A stretch of DNA of 64,000 nt from Chitinophagaceae bacterium (GCA_023957575.1 JAMLGU010000002.1:434001-498000), one strand, 5' to 3'. Positions 1 through 8,359 are shown, counted from the stretch's first letter. Program-made: numbers and translations. Notes: a model not told the origin generated them from the sequence alone.

Positions 1-2
1 TC

Positions 3-704
3 AGGGGACTGGGAGAAATGTTTCCGCTCAACGGGCCCAGCTGGTCATTGTTTTTTGAGTATATTGGCAATATCCTTTATGCTTTCTTTATCCGCAGGCT
101 GCATACCTGGGTGCTCACAATAGTAGTGCTGGTGTCGGCGGTCAGCCTTGCCCGGTTTTCTATATGGGGCCCAACAGGCGATATCTGTGTGGGGTACTCG
201 CTCACCGGCTCCGAGTTTACAGGAGGTATTTCCAGGCTGCTTTTTTCCTTTACGGCAGGTTTATTGCTTTTTCGGATTTTCAAACCGTTGAGCAATGTGA
301 AAGGCTTTTTTTGGATAGGAGCCATCGTTCTCACGGTGTTGCTATCATTACCACGAATTGGTGGGGCAGAGGATATGTGGAAGAATGGTTTGTACGATGC
401 TGCCTGTAGTATTATAGCTTTTCCTTTGTTGGTATATCTGGGCGCTTCGGAACAAAAAATGAGCAAGGCAATGACAGGCTTATGCAAATTTCTGGGCGAT
501 ATTTCGTATCCGCTTTATATGGTGCACTATCCGTTTATATACCTCTATTATGCCTGGGTAAAAAACAGTAATCTCAGTTTTGAGCAGTCACTACCCGGAG
601 CGGCAGGGGTGGTGATAGGGAGTTTCCTATTGGCTTACCTAAGTTTGCGTTTTTATGATATCCCTGTCAGAAGGTATCTTACAAAGCTACTTTTTAGGAA
701 GTAG
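3..704 (+). CDS. Acyltransferase family 3 (OafA/YrhL-like) membrane protein, 5'-truncated by the window edge
   Basis: The reading frame is open to the left edge, so only the C-terminal ~233 residues are visible; an internal ATG at 18 is unlikely to be the true start because conserved sequence precedes it. The motif WSLFFE after NGPS is the signature seen in family 3 acyltransferases, which move acetyl or other acyl groups onto sugars of surface polysaccharides in the inner membrane. The rest consists of about six hydrophobic segments, with a late segment containing ISYPLYMVHYP, typical of the C-terminal transmembrane region of this family. The active-site histidine normally lies in the missing N-terminal part. 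The acceptor cannot be told from the sequence. No downstream partner gene follows on this strand. Confidence 0.8.
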   Translation, partial: RGLGEMFPLNGPSWSLFFEYIGNILYAFFIRRLHTWVLTIVVLVSAVSLARFSIWGPTGDICVGYSLTGSEFTGGISRLLFSFTAGLLLFRIFKPLSNVKGFFWIGAIVLTVLLSLPRIGGAEDMWKNGLYDAACSIIAFPLLVYLGASEQKMSKAMTGLCKFLGDISYPLYMVHYPFIYLYYAWVKNSNLSFEQSLPGAAGVVIGSFLLAYLSLRFYDIPVRRYLTKLLFRK

Positions 705-1140
705 GGAAACAGGAAATTGCAGTCGTTAATTAAGGAATATGGTTGTTTTGTAGGAATGTTTTGTCTGCTACCAAACAGAAGCCAAGAAGCAGAGTGGTAG
801 CAACAAAAAAGAGCCCTCAAAGTTCTATATCCTGAACCACAGCGAATGATTGAAACCCCACAGAAAGAAAATAATGACTCTGCTACTGAAGCAGGTGGGC
901 TGAGCCTGCCGAAGCTTCAGTTCAATTCCGATAACTATCGGAACTTATAAAACGCTGCTCCGCTTTTCTATACGTGTTTAAGCCCTATATATTGGCGGTA
1001 GTTTTTATTTAGGATAAACATCGCTTTCAAGTTCCCTTCAATAACATTTGAATAAGAATCATCAATATTCATAATCAATTATATGGTATTATTACTACTA
1101 ATTCAAAAGGGTTTGGTATCTAAATGAATTTTGTTCTTAA
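705..1140. other. Intergenic stretch without a recognised gene
   Basis: About 436 bp between two genes that converge. I find no supported ORF, tRNA or clear T-tract terminator. The only structure seen is a short perfect palindrome at 926-943. Confidence 0.6.
926..943. repeat. Short palindrome, REP-like
   Basis: TTCCGATA and TATCGGAA form a perfect 8-bp inverted repeat around a 2-bp centre. A related string (AACTATCGGAA) occurs near 48,990, which suggests a dispersed intergenic palindrome rather than a gene-specific operator. There is no adjacent T-tract. Confidence 0.45.
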
Positions 1141-2601
1141 TTAAAACCCACTGTCAGAGCCAAACAAATTCCTTATTACCAAAATGTCCAATTTTAGACC
1201 AAAAGCAGAGGAGCGCTTCCAAGCATTATTTTGATAAAATTCAAATTGCTTTTCTGTAACTGGAGTTTCGCTAGCTATATAATTGGTCATAGTAAATGTA
1301 TGCACCTTACCCCAATGCCATCCATAAAATACACACAACCCGCGAGCAATTTCCCAGTTTATGCCAGCAAATAAATTTTCAAACGAACGATCGCTAATGC
1401 CCACACCTACAGCAGGGTACATTCTTTCCCACCATTCATGGTCATCTAAAAAACTTCTACCCCACAATTTGTATTTTGGAACGTTTTTCCCAAATAAATA
1501 TTTTTTTGATAGCACCCAAGGAGATACATAAAATGAAGCCATTATAGTAACCACCCCTTTAGGACTGTTATCAGTTTCCTTCACAACCTTATAAGTGGCA
1601 TCGGGCATATCTACCAAATTATAAGTAGGGTTGCTTAAATTCGTTTTCAGTAATCCTACATCCATTGACACATGATACACCTTGCTCATTTTAATGGTAT
1701 ATGTTCCCAAAACTTTCTTTATAATTTCTCCATTTTCATCTTCCGACGTTCGTATTAATTCAAATGTTAAATCAGTTGTGCTGGTTGCAAGTTCAAATGT
1801 TCTGTGCTGAATAGCATTATAATCCTTTTCAAAAGATGCGTGAGTTTCCCCGTTGGAATTTTTTATTCCAGAATTATAAATCACTAAGCCATCTGTAAAT
1901 TCTCCTGTAGTTTTATTTATACTATAGCTTATATATTCCTTTCCTTTCGTGTTGATAGGATATAAAACATGTACCATATATTGCGCATCGGCTATTCCTT
2001 GTGGTATGGTTCCCAACAAAGAGTTTCCATATTGGTCAAAAAATATATGAATTATATCCTCCTCATTTTCGTTTCGCCCTACTAAGCCATGCCGGGTTCT
2101 TTTTAATCCTCTGGAATATTTTTTTATTTCTTCATTCATTTTAAGTCCTATATTTATTGCAATTCCATTAATTTTAGTTTGATCATCCCCAATATTCTCC
2201 TTTTTCTTTTCAAATTTAAAATCAAAGCCATTAAGAACTGGTTGCGAATTATTATCCTTATGAACTATAGTAATTATATTCGTAATAAGGTCTTTACTAA
2301 ATGAAAATGTTTGATATTCATTGACAGCAATCCCTTTGTAAATTTTAGGAGGGTCTCCTACAGCAGTAATTTCTAATGTATGATCAACGGGCAAGTCATC
2401 ACACTTCAATTCAAATTCTTTTAAATCTGTAAATTTTTCAGAAAGATTCAGCGTATGTTTTTTGTTACTAACTTTTTCTGGTCCGATCTCGTTGCTATTA
2501 GGATCCTTGTATTTAATTTCAATGTTGAGTGGTTGCGTTATAGCAACCACATACCAAAACATGCTTATTAAAAAGAGAAAGGTTGTGATTTTTTTGTTCA
2601 T
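1141..2601 (-). CDS. Secreted or envelope protein of unknown function with a barrel-like C-terminus
   Basis: A 486-residue protein I do not recognise. It begins with a charged-hydrophobic signal peptide (about residues 1-21). The middle is hydrophilic, beta-rich and lysine-rich. The C-terminal ~100 residues alternate aromatic and glycine residues (for example VGVGISDR, GINWEIARGLCVFYGWHWG), as in outer-membrane beta-strands. The start ATG at 2601 is the only one that gives the signal peptide. Before an IS insertion the start codon lay 21 bp after the stop of the trypsin-like gene at 3953-4876, so the two were very probably one operon. The insertion sequence now separates it from its old promoter, so expression may be reduced or may rely on the IS. 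Localisation and any link to the protease are inferences. Confidence 0.6.
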   Translation of the reverse strand: MNKKITTFLFLISMFWYVVAITQPLNIEIKYKDPNSNEIGPEKVSNKKHTLNLSEKFTDLKEFELKCDDLPVDHTLEITAVGDPPKIYKGIAVNEYQTFSFSKDLITNIITIVHKDNNSQPVLNGFDFKFEKKKENIGDDQTKINGIAINIGLKMNEEIKKYSRGLKRTRHGLVGRNENEEDIIHIFFDQYGNSLLGTIPQGIADAQYMVHVLYPINTKGKEYISYSINKTTGEFTDGLVIYNSGIKNSNGETHASFEKDYNAIQHRTFELATSTTDLTFELIRTSEDENGEIIKKVLGTYTIKMSKVYHVSMDVGLLKTNLSNPTYNLVDMPDATYKVVKETDNSPKGVVTIMASFYVSPWVLSKKYLFGKNVPKYKLWGRSFLDDHEWWERMYPAVGVGISDRSFENLFAGINWEIARGLCVFYGWHWGKVHTFTMTNYIASETPVTEKQFEFYQNNAWKRSSAFGLKLDILVIRNLFGSDSGF

Positions 2602-2622
2602 GGTGTTATTTTTTAAATGTTA

Positions 2623-2631
2623 TTAATATAT
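2623..2631. repeat. Target site duplication, left copy
   Basis: TTAATATAT directly abuts the left inverted repeat of the IS element and is repeated exactly at 3953-3961 on the other side. Confidence 0.85.
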
Positions 2632-2647
2632 CATTAGCGTTGCGTTA
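2632..2647. repeat. IS left terminal inverted repeat
   Basis: CATTAGCGTTGCGTTA; it matches the reverse complement of 3937-3952 at 15 of 16 positions. It overlaps the transposase stop codon. Confidence 0.85.
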
Positions 2648-3817
2648 TAAGGTAAACAATTTCAATTGGTTATAATTTTGTTCTTTGAAATATTGTAATT
2701 GAGTAGGTTGAAACAGTTGATTTATGGGCATTTTCTCGAAGATGGAGATGCTTAAAATCTGTAGAATTTCGTAAAGGCTTTGTTTGAGCATAAATCGCTT
2801 CTTAGCAATGGCTACTAAAACGTAAACAGATACGGCAATCCATACTTGTGTTTTTACCGCATTTTCACTTTGTCCCCAAAAGGATTTTATTTTTAAGTGT
2901 TGCTTTATCCATTTAAAAAATAATTCTATCTGCCAACGATGTTTATACAGTTTTGTGATATCAGTAGCGGGTAAAGTAAAATTGTTGGTTAGGAAGATTA
3001 ATGTTTTCCCGCTCTCCCGATCTATGAACTTGATACGTCTAATCTTTTCATGATAGTCTTTATGTGCATAGTAATTGTTGAGCATGATTGTTTGGTCGTA
3101 AATGACACCTTTGCTTTTTTCGACCGGGCGAGAGTACAATCTTCGGTAGTTCATATTATCTTTTGCCCTGGTTACAAAGAAGGCTTCGCAGAGATGCATT
3201 CTGTAAAGTCGCTTGTAGTCAACGTATCCGCTATCCATAATATAAAAGCTATTAGCTTCGACCCGAATAAAATCCAATACGTTTACATCGTGGACTGAAG
3301 CATTAGAGAAGAGAATAAACTCCGGAATATTGGTTTTTAAATCAATCTGCGTATGCAGTTTGATACCAGCCTTTGTGCTGCGAAATTTAGCCCAATAAAA
3401 TGTTGACAGACAGAGATCAATAGTTGTTGCGTCTTTGGCAAACACATTGCCTTTGAGCTGCACTTCCAGTCCATCATCATTTAAGTAAAGTTGCTTGGCT
3501 TCTTTAATCAGCAACATAGCAAGACCCTGATAAATTTGAAAAGACCTTGTTTCATTGGCTCTTGTAACAGTACTCACAAATACCACGTTTCCAATGCCGA
3601 GATGATACATTTTTTTTGCGTTTGCTTTTAAACACATCATGGTGTCACTGGTACTTTCCCGGTGGGTTAGCTGACCAAATGACATGCATAAAAATTGCTT
3701 CCAGCAAGTGAAATCCCTCACGCGATAATCGCCAAAGTGCCTGTTTACAATGGTTTGAAATGATGTTGAGGATACAAGACCCATAATTTGAGAGAAAATA
3801 TACTTACCTGAATTCAT
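2645..3817 (-). CDS. IS4-family transposase (DDE type)
   Basis: A 390-residue transposase that cuts and joins the IS ends. The N-terminal ~70 residues resemble the DUF4372 DNA-binding region found in Bacteroidota IS4 transposases. The RNase H-like catalytic core follows: a first aspartate in AKDATTIDL (about residue 128), a second in IMDSGYVDY, and the glutamate in the IS4 signature YKHRWQIELFFKWIKQHLK, which shows the Y-x2-R-x3-E-x6-K spacing. The length is normal for the family and no frameshift is seen, so the enzyme is probably active. The gene fills the element almost end to end and its stop lies inside the left inverted repeat. Confidence 0.93.
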   Translation of the reverse strand: MNSGKYIFSQIMGLVSSTSFQTIVNRHFGDYRVRDFTCWKQFLCMSFGQLTHRESTSDTMMCLKANAKKMYHLGIGNVVFVSTVTRANETRSFQIYQGLAMLLIKEAKQLYLNDDGLEVQLKGNVFAKDATTIDLCLSTFYWAKFRSTKAGIKLHTQIDLKTNIPEFILFSNASVHDVNVLDFIRVEANSFYIMDSGYVDYKRLYRMHLCEAFFVTRAKDNMNYRRLYSRPVEKSKGVIYDQTIMLNNYYAHKDYHEKIRRIKFIDRESGKTLIFLTNNFTLPATDITKLYKHRWQIELFFKWIKQHLKIKSFWGQSENAVKTQVWIAVSVYVLVAIAKKRFMLKQSLYEILQILSISIFEKMPINQLFQPTQLQYFKEQNYNQLKLFTL

Positions 3818-3936
3818 AATTATTTGACTATCAGGTAAATATAAAATTTTAAATTCTTAAAAAATCAAATCGTCTTAGATGCAAAATATTCTGTAACTCA
3901 ATATTGACAATACTTTCAAAGAACTAACGGATGACT

Positions 3937-3952
3937 TAACGCAACGTTAATG
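3937..3952. repeat. IS right terminal inverted repeat
   Basis: TAACGCAACGTTAATG; reverse complement matches 2632-2647 with one mismatch. The next base begins the right target duplication. Confidence 0.85.
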
Positions 3953-3961
3953 TTAATATAT
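3953..3961. repeat. Target site duplication, right copy
   Basis: TTAATATAT, identical to 2623-2631. Its first three bases are the stop codon (TAA on the minus strand) of the trypsin-like gene. Confidence 0.85.
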
Positions 3962-4876
3962 ATTAATTGCCTTATACTGATTTATTTCTGAAAATTGTAT
4001 AGCGTACGAGTACATTTTATCAGCACCGACTATCAATCCTACTGCATTTTCAAACTCGTTTAACACCAATCCGCCAGAATCACCTTTTTGAGTCACTTTT
4101 GGATGCAGCTGTAAGATTTCTTCAAAGTAAATATTTTTTTCATCGGTGTGTAAGGTGGCCTTTTCGTCACTTATTGTTGCATTCCTATTGCTATTTCTAA
4201 ATCCAAACACTGTTACGGCATTATTCTTTTGGATGGTACTTTTGCCTAATACATTGCCTCTACTTACATGTGGTAACTCATTGTTAATTTTATCCAAATC
4301 ACCATTGTCAATTTCTACAAAAGCGACATCTACTTTCCTGTTTATTTTACCTGTAATAAATGTTCCATACAATTTGCTTCCATTGCTCAACGTAATCTCT
4401 AAATCATTTTTTGGGTCATTTTCTTCTCTGTCTGCGCTACCCAGACCATCACTGTCTATTTTACTCCACCTCGCAACATGAAAATTGGTAAGTGCATATA
4501 CTATTTCATTATCATCCTTTACAAACACCCCCAAACTACCAACAGCTCCATCATATGGATTTTTTACCTTACTCCCTATTCCTCTTTGCAGCTTAAACGC
4601 CCCGGCTTCTATCACATCGGTTTTAATCATTCTTATTTTCCCATCTGGAAATTTCAGGCTAAAAAATTTCGGCAATAATTCCCTTTCTTTCAAGTAACGT
4701 TCGTTTTTCTTTTTCTTCACCTGAAATATAATAGAATACTCTCTGTACTCTTTACCTTTTTCTATTTTTTTGCCTACTCGAAACCCCACTACATTATCTC
4801 CATGTTTTTTGCGCCATCTAATATGCCACTTCTTTACATATTTATGCAAAAAATTTATTTTTTCTTTGGTGGTCAT
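3953..4876 (-). CDS. Trypsin-like serine peptidase, NAL1-like, no signal peptide
   Basis: A 307-residue protein with a chymotrypsin-fold peptidase domain. The triad is visible: His in TNFHVAR (about residue 131), Asp in KVDVAFVEID (about 185), Ser in KGDSGGLV (about 273), so it should be catalytically competent. Residues ~27-95 (VVGFRVGKKIEKGK, then LPKFF and KTDVIEAG) match the N-terminal segment of bacterial peptidases related to plant NARROW LEAF 1. No signal peptide or membrane segment is seen, which points to the cytoplasm, while its former operon partner (1141-2601) carries a signal peptide. The stop codon sits inside the IS target duplication. An 8-bp-arm palindrome lies about 55 bp upstream. 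Substrate unknown. Confidence 0.8.
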   Translation of the reverse strand: MTTKEKINFLHKYVKKWHIRWRKKHGDNVVGFRVGKKIEKGKEYREYSIIFQVKKKKNERYLKERELLPKFFSLKFPDGKIRMIKTDVIEAGAFKLQRGIGSKVKNPYDGAVGSLGVFVKDDNEIVYALTNFHVARWSKIDSDGLGSADREENDPKNDLEITLSNGSKLYGTFITGKINRKVDVAFVEIDNGDLDKINNELPHVSRGNVLGKSTIQKNNAVTVFGFRNSNRNATISDEKATLHTDEKNIYFEEILQLHPKVTQKGDSGGLVLNEFENAVGLIVGADKMYSYAIQFSEINQYKAINIY

Positions 4877-4930
4877 CTGAATTCATTATTTGCAATGCAG
4901 GGTAAATGTAATAAAAGTTTATTTTCTGTT

Positions 4931-4950
4931 TATTACACTTATGTGTAATA
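4931..4950. promoter_or_regulatory. Perfect palindrome upstream of the trypsin-like gene
   Basis: TATTACAC-TTAT-GTGTAATA: two perfect 8-bp arms around 4 bp, 55-74 bp before the ATG at 4876. The position and symmetry fit an operator for a dimeric regulator; there is no T-tract, so a terminator is unlikely. Confidence 0.4.
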
Positions 4951-5498
4951 GTATCTTAGAAAATTCACTGCATAATTACTACTTGGGTGCCTTAAAAAAT
5001 TTCTACTAACTCAAAACTATTTTTTTTACGAATTAGTAAAATCCATTTGTTTTATACCCATACCATAAACCGAACCTAATAGTAAAATATCAGGAAGAAG
5101 GTATTGCTATAAAACGCACTACTCAGATAATTAATAAACCATTCCCGTTTTCGACTAAAACATTTCAATTACAAAGGACTAAATTCTCAGATCACGGTGT
5201 ATTCGTTTTCTCATAATCATTTTCGGCGATTTGTCAATGTAGCTTTTATCTCGATAGTCCTCTGGTGCTTTGTTACGTATGCCTTTCTTGTTTTATTTCC
5301 TGAGAATAAAGTTAATATATTTTTTATTTAAACCAAAAAAATTTTTTTAAAAAAAGAAATTTTTATTCGCAGCCATTTTCCAAAGTAGCCAACCCCGTTC
5401 ACATCCGGTCATGTCTTCGGCAAGAAAGTAACCCTAATGCCCAAAGACAGGAACCGTTACGATCGAATCATAGCACTTGTCTATTTGCCCGATAGAAC

Positions 5499-5571
5499 TT
5501 TACTGAATAACGAAATACTTAAAGCCCTATTTAGTCTCTGATAAAAATAGCAATTTTTACTATTCAGTAAA
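5499..5571. repeat. Long-spaced 11-bp inverted repeat beside the integrase fragment
   Basis: TTTACTGAATA (5499-5509) and TATTCAGTAAA (5561-5571) are perfect inverted copies separated by 51 bp. They lie 22 bp beyond the point where the integrase reading frame ends, so they may be the ends of a small insertion or a protein-binding site. Confidence 0.4.
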
Positions 5572-5593
5572 AGAAAAATGAAACATCCGGCAG

Positions 5594-5977
5594 CTAACAA
5601 TAATGATGAATCATTTCCTCATTAATTTTTTCCGGATCTCTATTGTCAAGGAAAATTTTAAAAGAATTCACTACGGTGGTATAGGCTTCAATTGTTTTTT
5701 GCCTCCAGTTGATGGTACTTAACTCGATTACCTTATCTAAAACATTATTCTTGATTTTGATGGGGCTTTCCAGGTTAAGACTCTTAATCAAATTGTCGGC
5801 ATACTTTAATCGTTCTTCAACGGTGATTCCTTCGTTGATTTTTCCATACCTGACTATTCTTTTGCTGGCTAATCCGTTATAAACAGGGATGTACCATTCG
5901 ATCCGCCATCTTTCGGCAAGGTCATAGTTGTAAGACTTTAAAACCGGGCTGAAAAATTTTTTTTCTCGTGTTTCCAT
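5594..5977 (-). pseudogene. Truncated tyrosine recombinase (integrase N-terminal fragment)
   Basis: A 127-residue ORF that covers only the arm-type DNA-binding domain (residues ~8-70, with ERWRIEWYIP and the GITVEERLKYADNLIKSLN helix, as in Bacteroidota integrases) and the first helix of the SAM-like core-binding domain (WRQKTIEAYTTVVNSFKIFL). The catalytic domain with its Arg, His and Tyr residues is absent, because translation stops at a TAG at 5594. It starts 77 bp from the 3' end of tRNA-Ser in the same orientation, which is the usual place for an element integrated in a tRNA gene. It is therefore best read as the relic of an older integrative element; no second copy of the tRNA end is seen to its left in this window. 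Confidence 0.75.
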
Positions 5978-6053
5978 GCTTTAAAATTTGCTGATACACG
6001 AGCGTTTTTCTGATACAAATGAAACCCTTTACTGGCGCGGGTTTCAGGCAGTG

Positions 6054-6138
6054 CGGAGAGAGAGGGATTCGAACCCCCGGACCTGTTACAGTCAACGGTT
6101 TTCAAGACCGCCGCATTCGACCGCTCTGCCATCTCTCC
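6054..6138 (-). tRNA. tRNA-Ser(TGA)
   Basis: An 85-nt cloverleaf on the minus strand. GGAGAGA (5') pairs with TCTCTCC (3'), discriminator G, and the anticodon loop CTTGAAA gives anticodon TGA. The long variable arm expected of a serine tRNA is present, and the T-loop reads GGTTCGAATCC. CCA is not encoded. The integrase fragment follows directly downstream. Confidence 0.95.
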
Positions 6139-6192
6139 GGCGCAAATATAAACGCCTGATTTGATTTAAAAAAAATATTTTCGGTTTTTAGC

Positions 6193-6226
6193 AAAAAAAA
6201 GACCTTTCCGGTTTTAAGGAAAGGTC
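6193..6226 (-). terminator. Intrinsic terminator after the sigma/anti-sigma-like unit
   Basis: On the minus strand GACCTTTCC and GGAAAGGTC form a perfect 9-bp stem with an 8-nt loop, followed by eight T. It lies 22 bp after the stop of the gene at 6248. Confidence 0.9.
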
Positions 6227-6247
6227 ATGAACCTATAGGAATTTGGT

Positions 6248-7648
6248 TTAAAAATCGAACTTCAGTCGAACGCCCATGCCTAAATAATTAAGTTTTTGAG
6301 CATTTGAATTTTGCATGGGTATTTTCACAAAGGGTTCCAGAGATACCGCATTGGTTCTTGAAATCTTTTGTTTATAGCCCATGGAAATATTATAGAAACC
6401 CATAAAATTAGATTGGTGCGTACCTTCGGGGTCAGCCACATTGCTGGTGCTGAAATTATTGGTAATGGGAACCACTTTATTTTCTACTACCTTATCATTG
6501 TCGAAAACGGTAATCCTAAGGTTTTCGTTTTCGACATAGTTGGCGGTATGACCTCTTTTTAAAATAAACAGACCCGATATGCCGGCCTCTGTATAGAATT
6601 TTTTGGAAATACTATAGTTAATGCCAAATGGAATGTCGATGCCTGAAATACGACCCTCAAGGTAGTTGAGTGAAGGCGCCATGCTTATGTCGCCAAAGTT
6701 TTTCTCCAGAATTTGATTCTTGGGGCCGTCGGCGGTGCCGGGGCTTACAGGTTCTACCGAGGCTGCAATTACCGATGCGGATGCGCCTGCAGAAGCCGCA
6801 TTTATGGCTCCTTTTTGCGCAGTGCCAAAGGTTACGATACTGGAACTTGCTGCGGGTTTATCGTAGTTTTTTGATGCAGATATTTGGGTATAGGCAATAC
6901 CTGAATTAATTTTTATTCTGTTGTTTACGGCATATCCAATTGAGTATCCATAGCCCATGGATACTCCCAGTTCGCTATAGGTAGGCGACAGATACAGGCT
7001 GGATTGCCATTTGTTCTGATGCCCGGTTGAAACGGTTAGCGCTGGGTCCGTCATTCTCACTACAGGGCTTTGGTTTTTTCTATTTGCCTCCTGATTGGCA
7101 TCATCAGCCTTTACTATTTTGTTTTCCCAAAACTCTGGTTTTCGTTGATTTTCATTGGAAGGTTTAATGGTCTCTGGTTCGGTTTTGGGTACAATGGTTT
7201 CTGTAGTCATCTCTTTTTCAACATTAGCCGGAGAAATTGTTGCATTTGATATTTCCGGTTTTTGAAAGTCTTTTTCTGAATGTTGGGCTATTAAAGTATT
7301 CTTATCGTCAGGAAATGAGGTGGTTATTTCTTCTTCGGTATTAATAGCCGATTTATTATGGTCAACAGGTCCAGATGTTTTTTTATTACTAACTATCGGA
7401 ATGTTTTGGGAAGGATTAATTAATGGTTTTGGACTGTTGGTAAGATATTGAATCATAAAGAATAACCCGGTAAGAATAGCAGCTGCGGCAGCCATCCAGC
7501 GCCAGATAGGAATAACCGGTTTTGCCGGTTTTTCCTCTGGTTGATGTTTTTGGGCAAAGCGTTCCCAGGCACCTTCCTGATAAGGTTCTTCATGACTGAG
7601 CAGCGTCTTTTTAATATGTTTCAAAAAATCATCCAATGGCTCTTTCAT
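6248..7648 (-). CDS. Anti-sigma-like one-TM protein with a barrel-like C-terminal domain
   Basis: A 466-residue protein. Residues ~1-45 are charged and presumably cytoplasmic, ~49-67 form one membrane segment (WRWMAAAAAILTGLFFMIQYL), ~70-210 are a low-complexity linker rich in Glu, Pro, Asn and Thr, and ~215-466 contain alternating aromatic/polar strands (YLSPTYSELGVSMGYGYSIG, then FYNISMGYKQKI, ending GMGVRLKFDF) like the outer-membrane-barrel-like proteins of Bacteroidota. It follows the ECF sigma gene at 7745-8311 on the same strand with a 96-bp gap. This order is common in Bacteroidota and suggests that the N-terminus binds the sigma factor while the periplasmic part senses the envelope; that role is inferred, since no canonical anti-sigma motif is seen. 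Confidence 0.65.
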   Translation of the reverse strand: MKEPLDDFLKHIKKTLLSHEEPYQEGAWERFAQKHQPEEKPAKPVIPIWRWMAAAAAILTGLFFMIQYLTNSPKPLINPSQNIPIVSNKKTSGPVDHNKSAINTEEEITTSFPDDKNTLIAQHSEKDFQKPEISNATISPANVEKEMTTETIVPKTEPETIKPSNENQRKPEFWENKIVKADDANQEANRKNQSPVVRMTDPALTVSTGHQNKWQSSLYLSPTYSELGVSMGYGYSIGYAVNNRIKINSGIAYTQISASKNYDKPAASSSIVTFGTAQKGAINAASAGASASVIAASVEPVSPGTADGPKNQILEKNFGDISMAPSLNYLEGRISGIDIPFGINYSISKKFYTEAGISGLFILKRGHTANYVENENLRITVFDNDKVVENKVVPITNNFSTSNVADPEGTHQSNFMGFYNISMGYKQKISRTNAVSLEPFVKIPMQNSNAQKLNYLGMGVRLKFDF

Positions 7649-7744
7649 GAGTAAATTTTTTATTTATTATGTCGCCACATACTATTTGTTGCAAAATGTT
7701 TTCCTGTGAAGGGAAAAAACTTTTCAAAAATTTTTATGTTGCGC

Positions 7745-8311
7745 TCATGATTCATTAAAATGTTTTATATATAAATCTTTTAATTTATTTTTAGCTCTTG
7801 ATAAATAAACCCTGCTCACGCTTTCGGAAATACCTAAAATTTTAGAAATTTCTTCGTGTGAAAACCCTTCTACTACATACATGTTAAAAACTGCCCTGTA
7901 AGTATCGGGGAGGGTATTCAATATTTTAATAATATCTTTTGCGCTATTCAAAAAATCATTGTTGCTAATCTGTACGGGCACGTGGTTTTCACTAATTTCA
8001 TCTGTTTTGAATTCCGTATTTTTCTTTCTCAAAAAATCAATTGCCGTTCTTGATGCTATCCTGCCTATCCAGCTTCGAAATGATAATTCGACATCATTAG
8101 CGCTATCATCATAATTAAACTGAGATAAATTATTAAAAATTTTCAAAAAACTGTCATTTATCAACTCTTCTGCCTCATGAAAATTATTGATGTAGCGGAC
8201 AATCACGGCCTTAATATAGCCATAATAACTCTTGTACAGCCTTTCTTTATGCTGCCAGGAGTCTTTCCTGCATCCGTTTATCAATTTTTCAATACTGGCG
8301 CTATCGGGCAC
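7745..8311 (-). CDS. RNA polymerase ECF sigma factor
   Basis: A 188-residue sigma-70 family protein with only regions 2 and 4. Region 2 (about residues 24-95) contains the AEELINDSFLKIFNNL helix, which contacts core polymerase and the -10 element, and SFRSWIGRIASRTAIDFLRKK. Region 4 (about 125-180) includes the LPDTYRAVFNMYVVEGFSHE segment and the helix-turn-helix EISKILGISESVSRVYLSRAK. The start is GTG at 8311. It is the first gene of a unit with the anti-sigma-like protein at 6248-7648. The sigma probably controls an envelope or nutrient response; its target promoter is not identifiable here. Confidence 0.92.
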   Translation of the reverse strand: MPDSASIEKLINGCRKDSWQHKERLYKSYYGYIKAVIVRYINNFHEAEELINDSFLKIFNNLSQFNYDDSANDVELSFRSWIGRIASRTAIDFLRKKNTEFKTDEISENHVPVQISNNDFLNSAKDIIKILNTLPDTYRAVFNMYVVEGFSHEEISKILGISESVSRVYLSRAKNKLKDLYIKHFNES

Positions 8312-8359
8312 AATTTTTACATTTTTTTACAATATTATCCTTTTTCAAATCTAATGCCA

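Larger units (their letters stand above)
2632..3952 (-). mobile_element. Complete IS4-family insertion sequence, 1,321 bp
   Basis: The element is bounded by 16-bp terminal inverted repeats (2632-2647 and 3937-3952, consensus CATTARCGTTGCGTTA, one mismatch) and flanked by an identical 9-bp duplication (2623-2631 and 3953-3961). It carries one full-length transposase gene on the minus strand. It landed at the stop codon of the trypsin-like gene: the TAA lies inside the target duplication, so that protein was not altered. Intact ends, intact transposase and perfect duplications suggest a recent insertion. The sequence between 3818 and 3936 holds the transposase promoter region and is AT-rich. 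Confidence 0.92.
4877..5593. other. Intergenic, AT-rich, probably decayed mobile DNA
   Basis: About 717 bp with no supported gene. It separates the trypsin-like gene from a broken integrase. Apart from the palindrome at 4931-4950 and the inverted repeat at 5499-5571 I see only AT-rich sequence and homopolymer A/T runs near 5330-5360. It is probably what remains of the element to which the integrase fragment belonged. Confidence 0.5.

Noticed and set aside
705..1140. Small ORF or RNA gene in the first intergenic gap
   Set aside because: No frame longer than a few dozen codons with a start and context, and no recognisable RNA structure apart from the short palindrome.
5938..6132. 64-codon ORF overlapping tRNA-Ser
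   Set aside because: It translates through the tRNA sequence and overlaps the integrase fragment in another frame.
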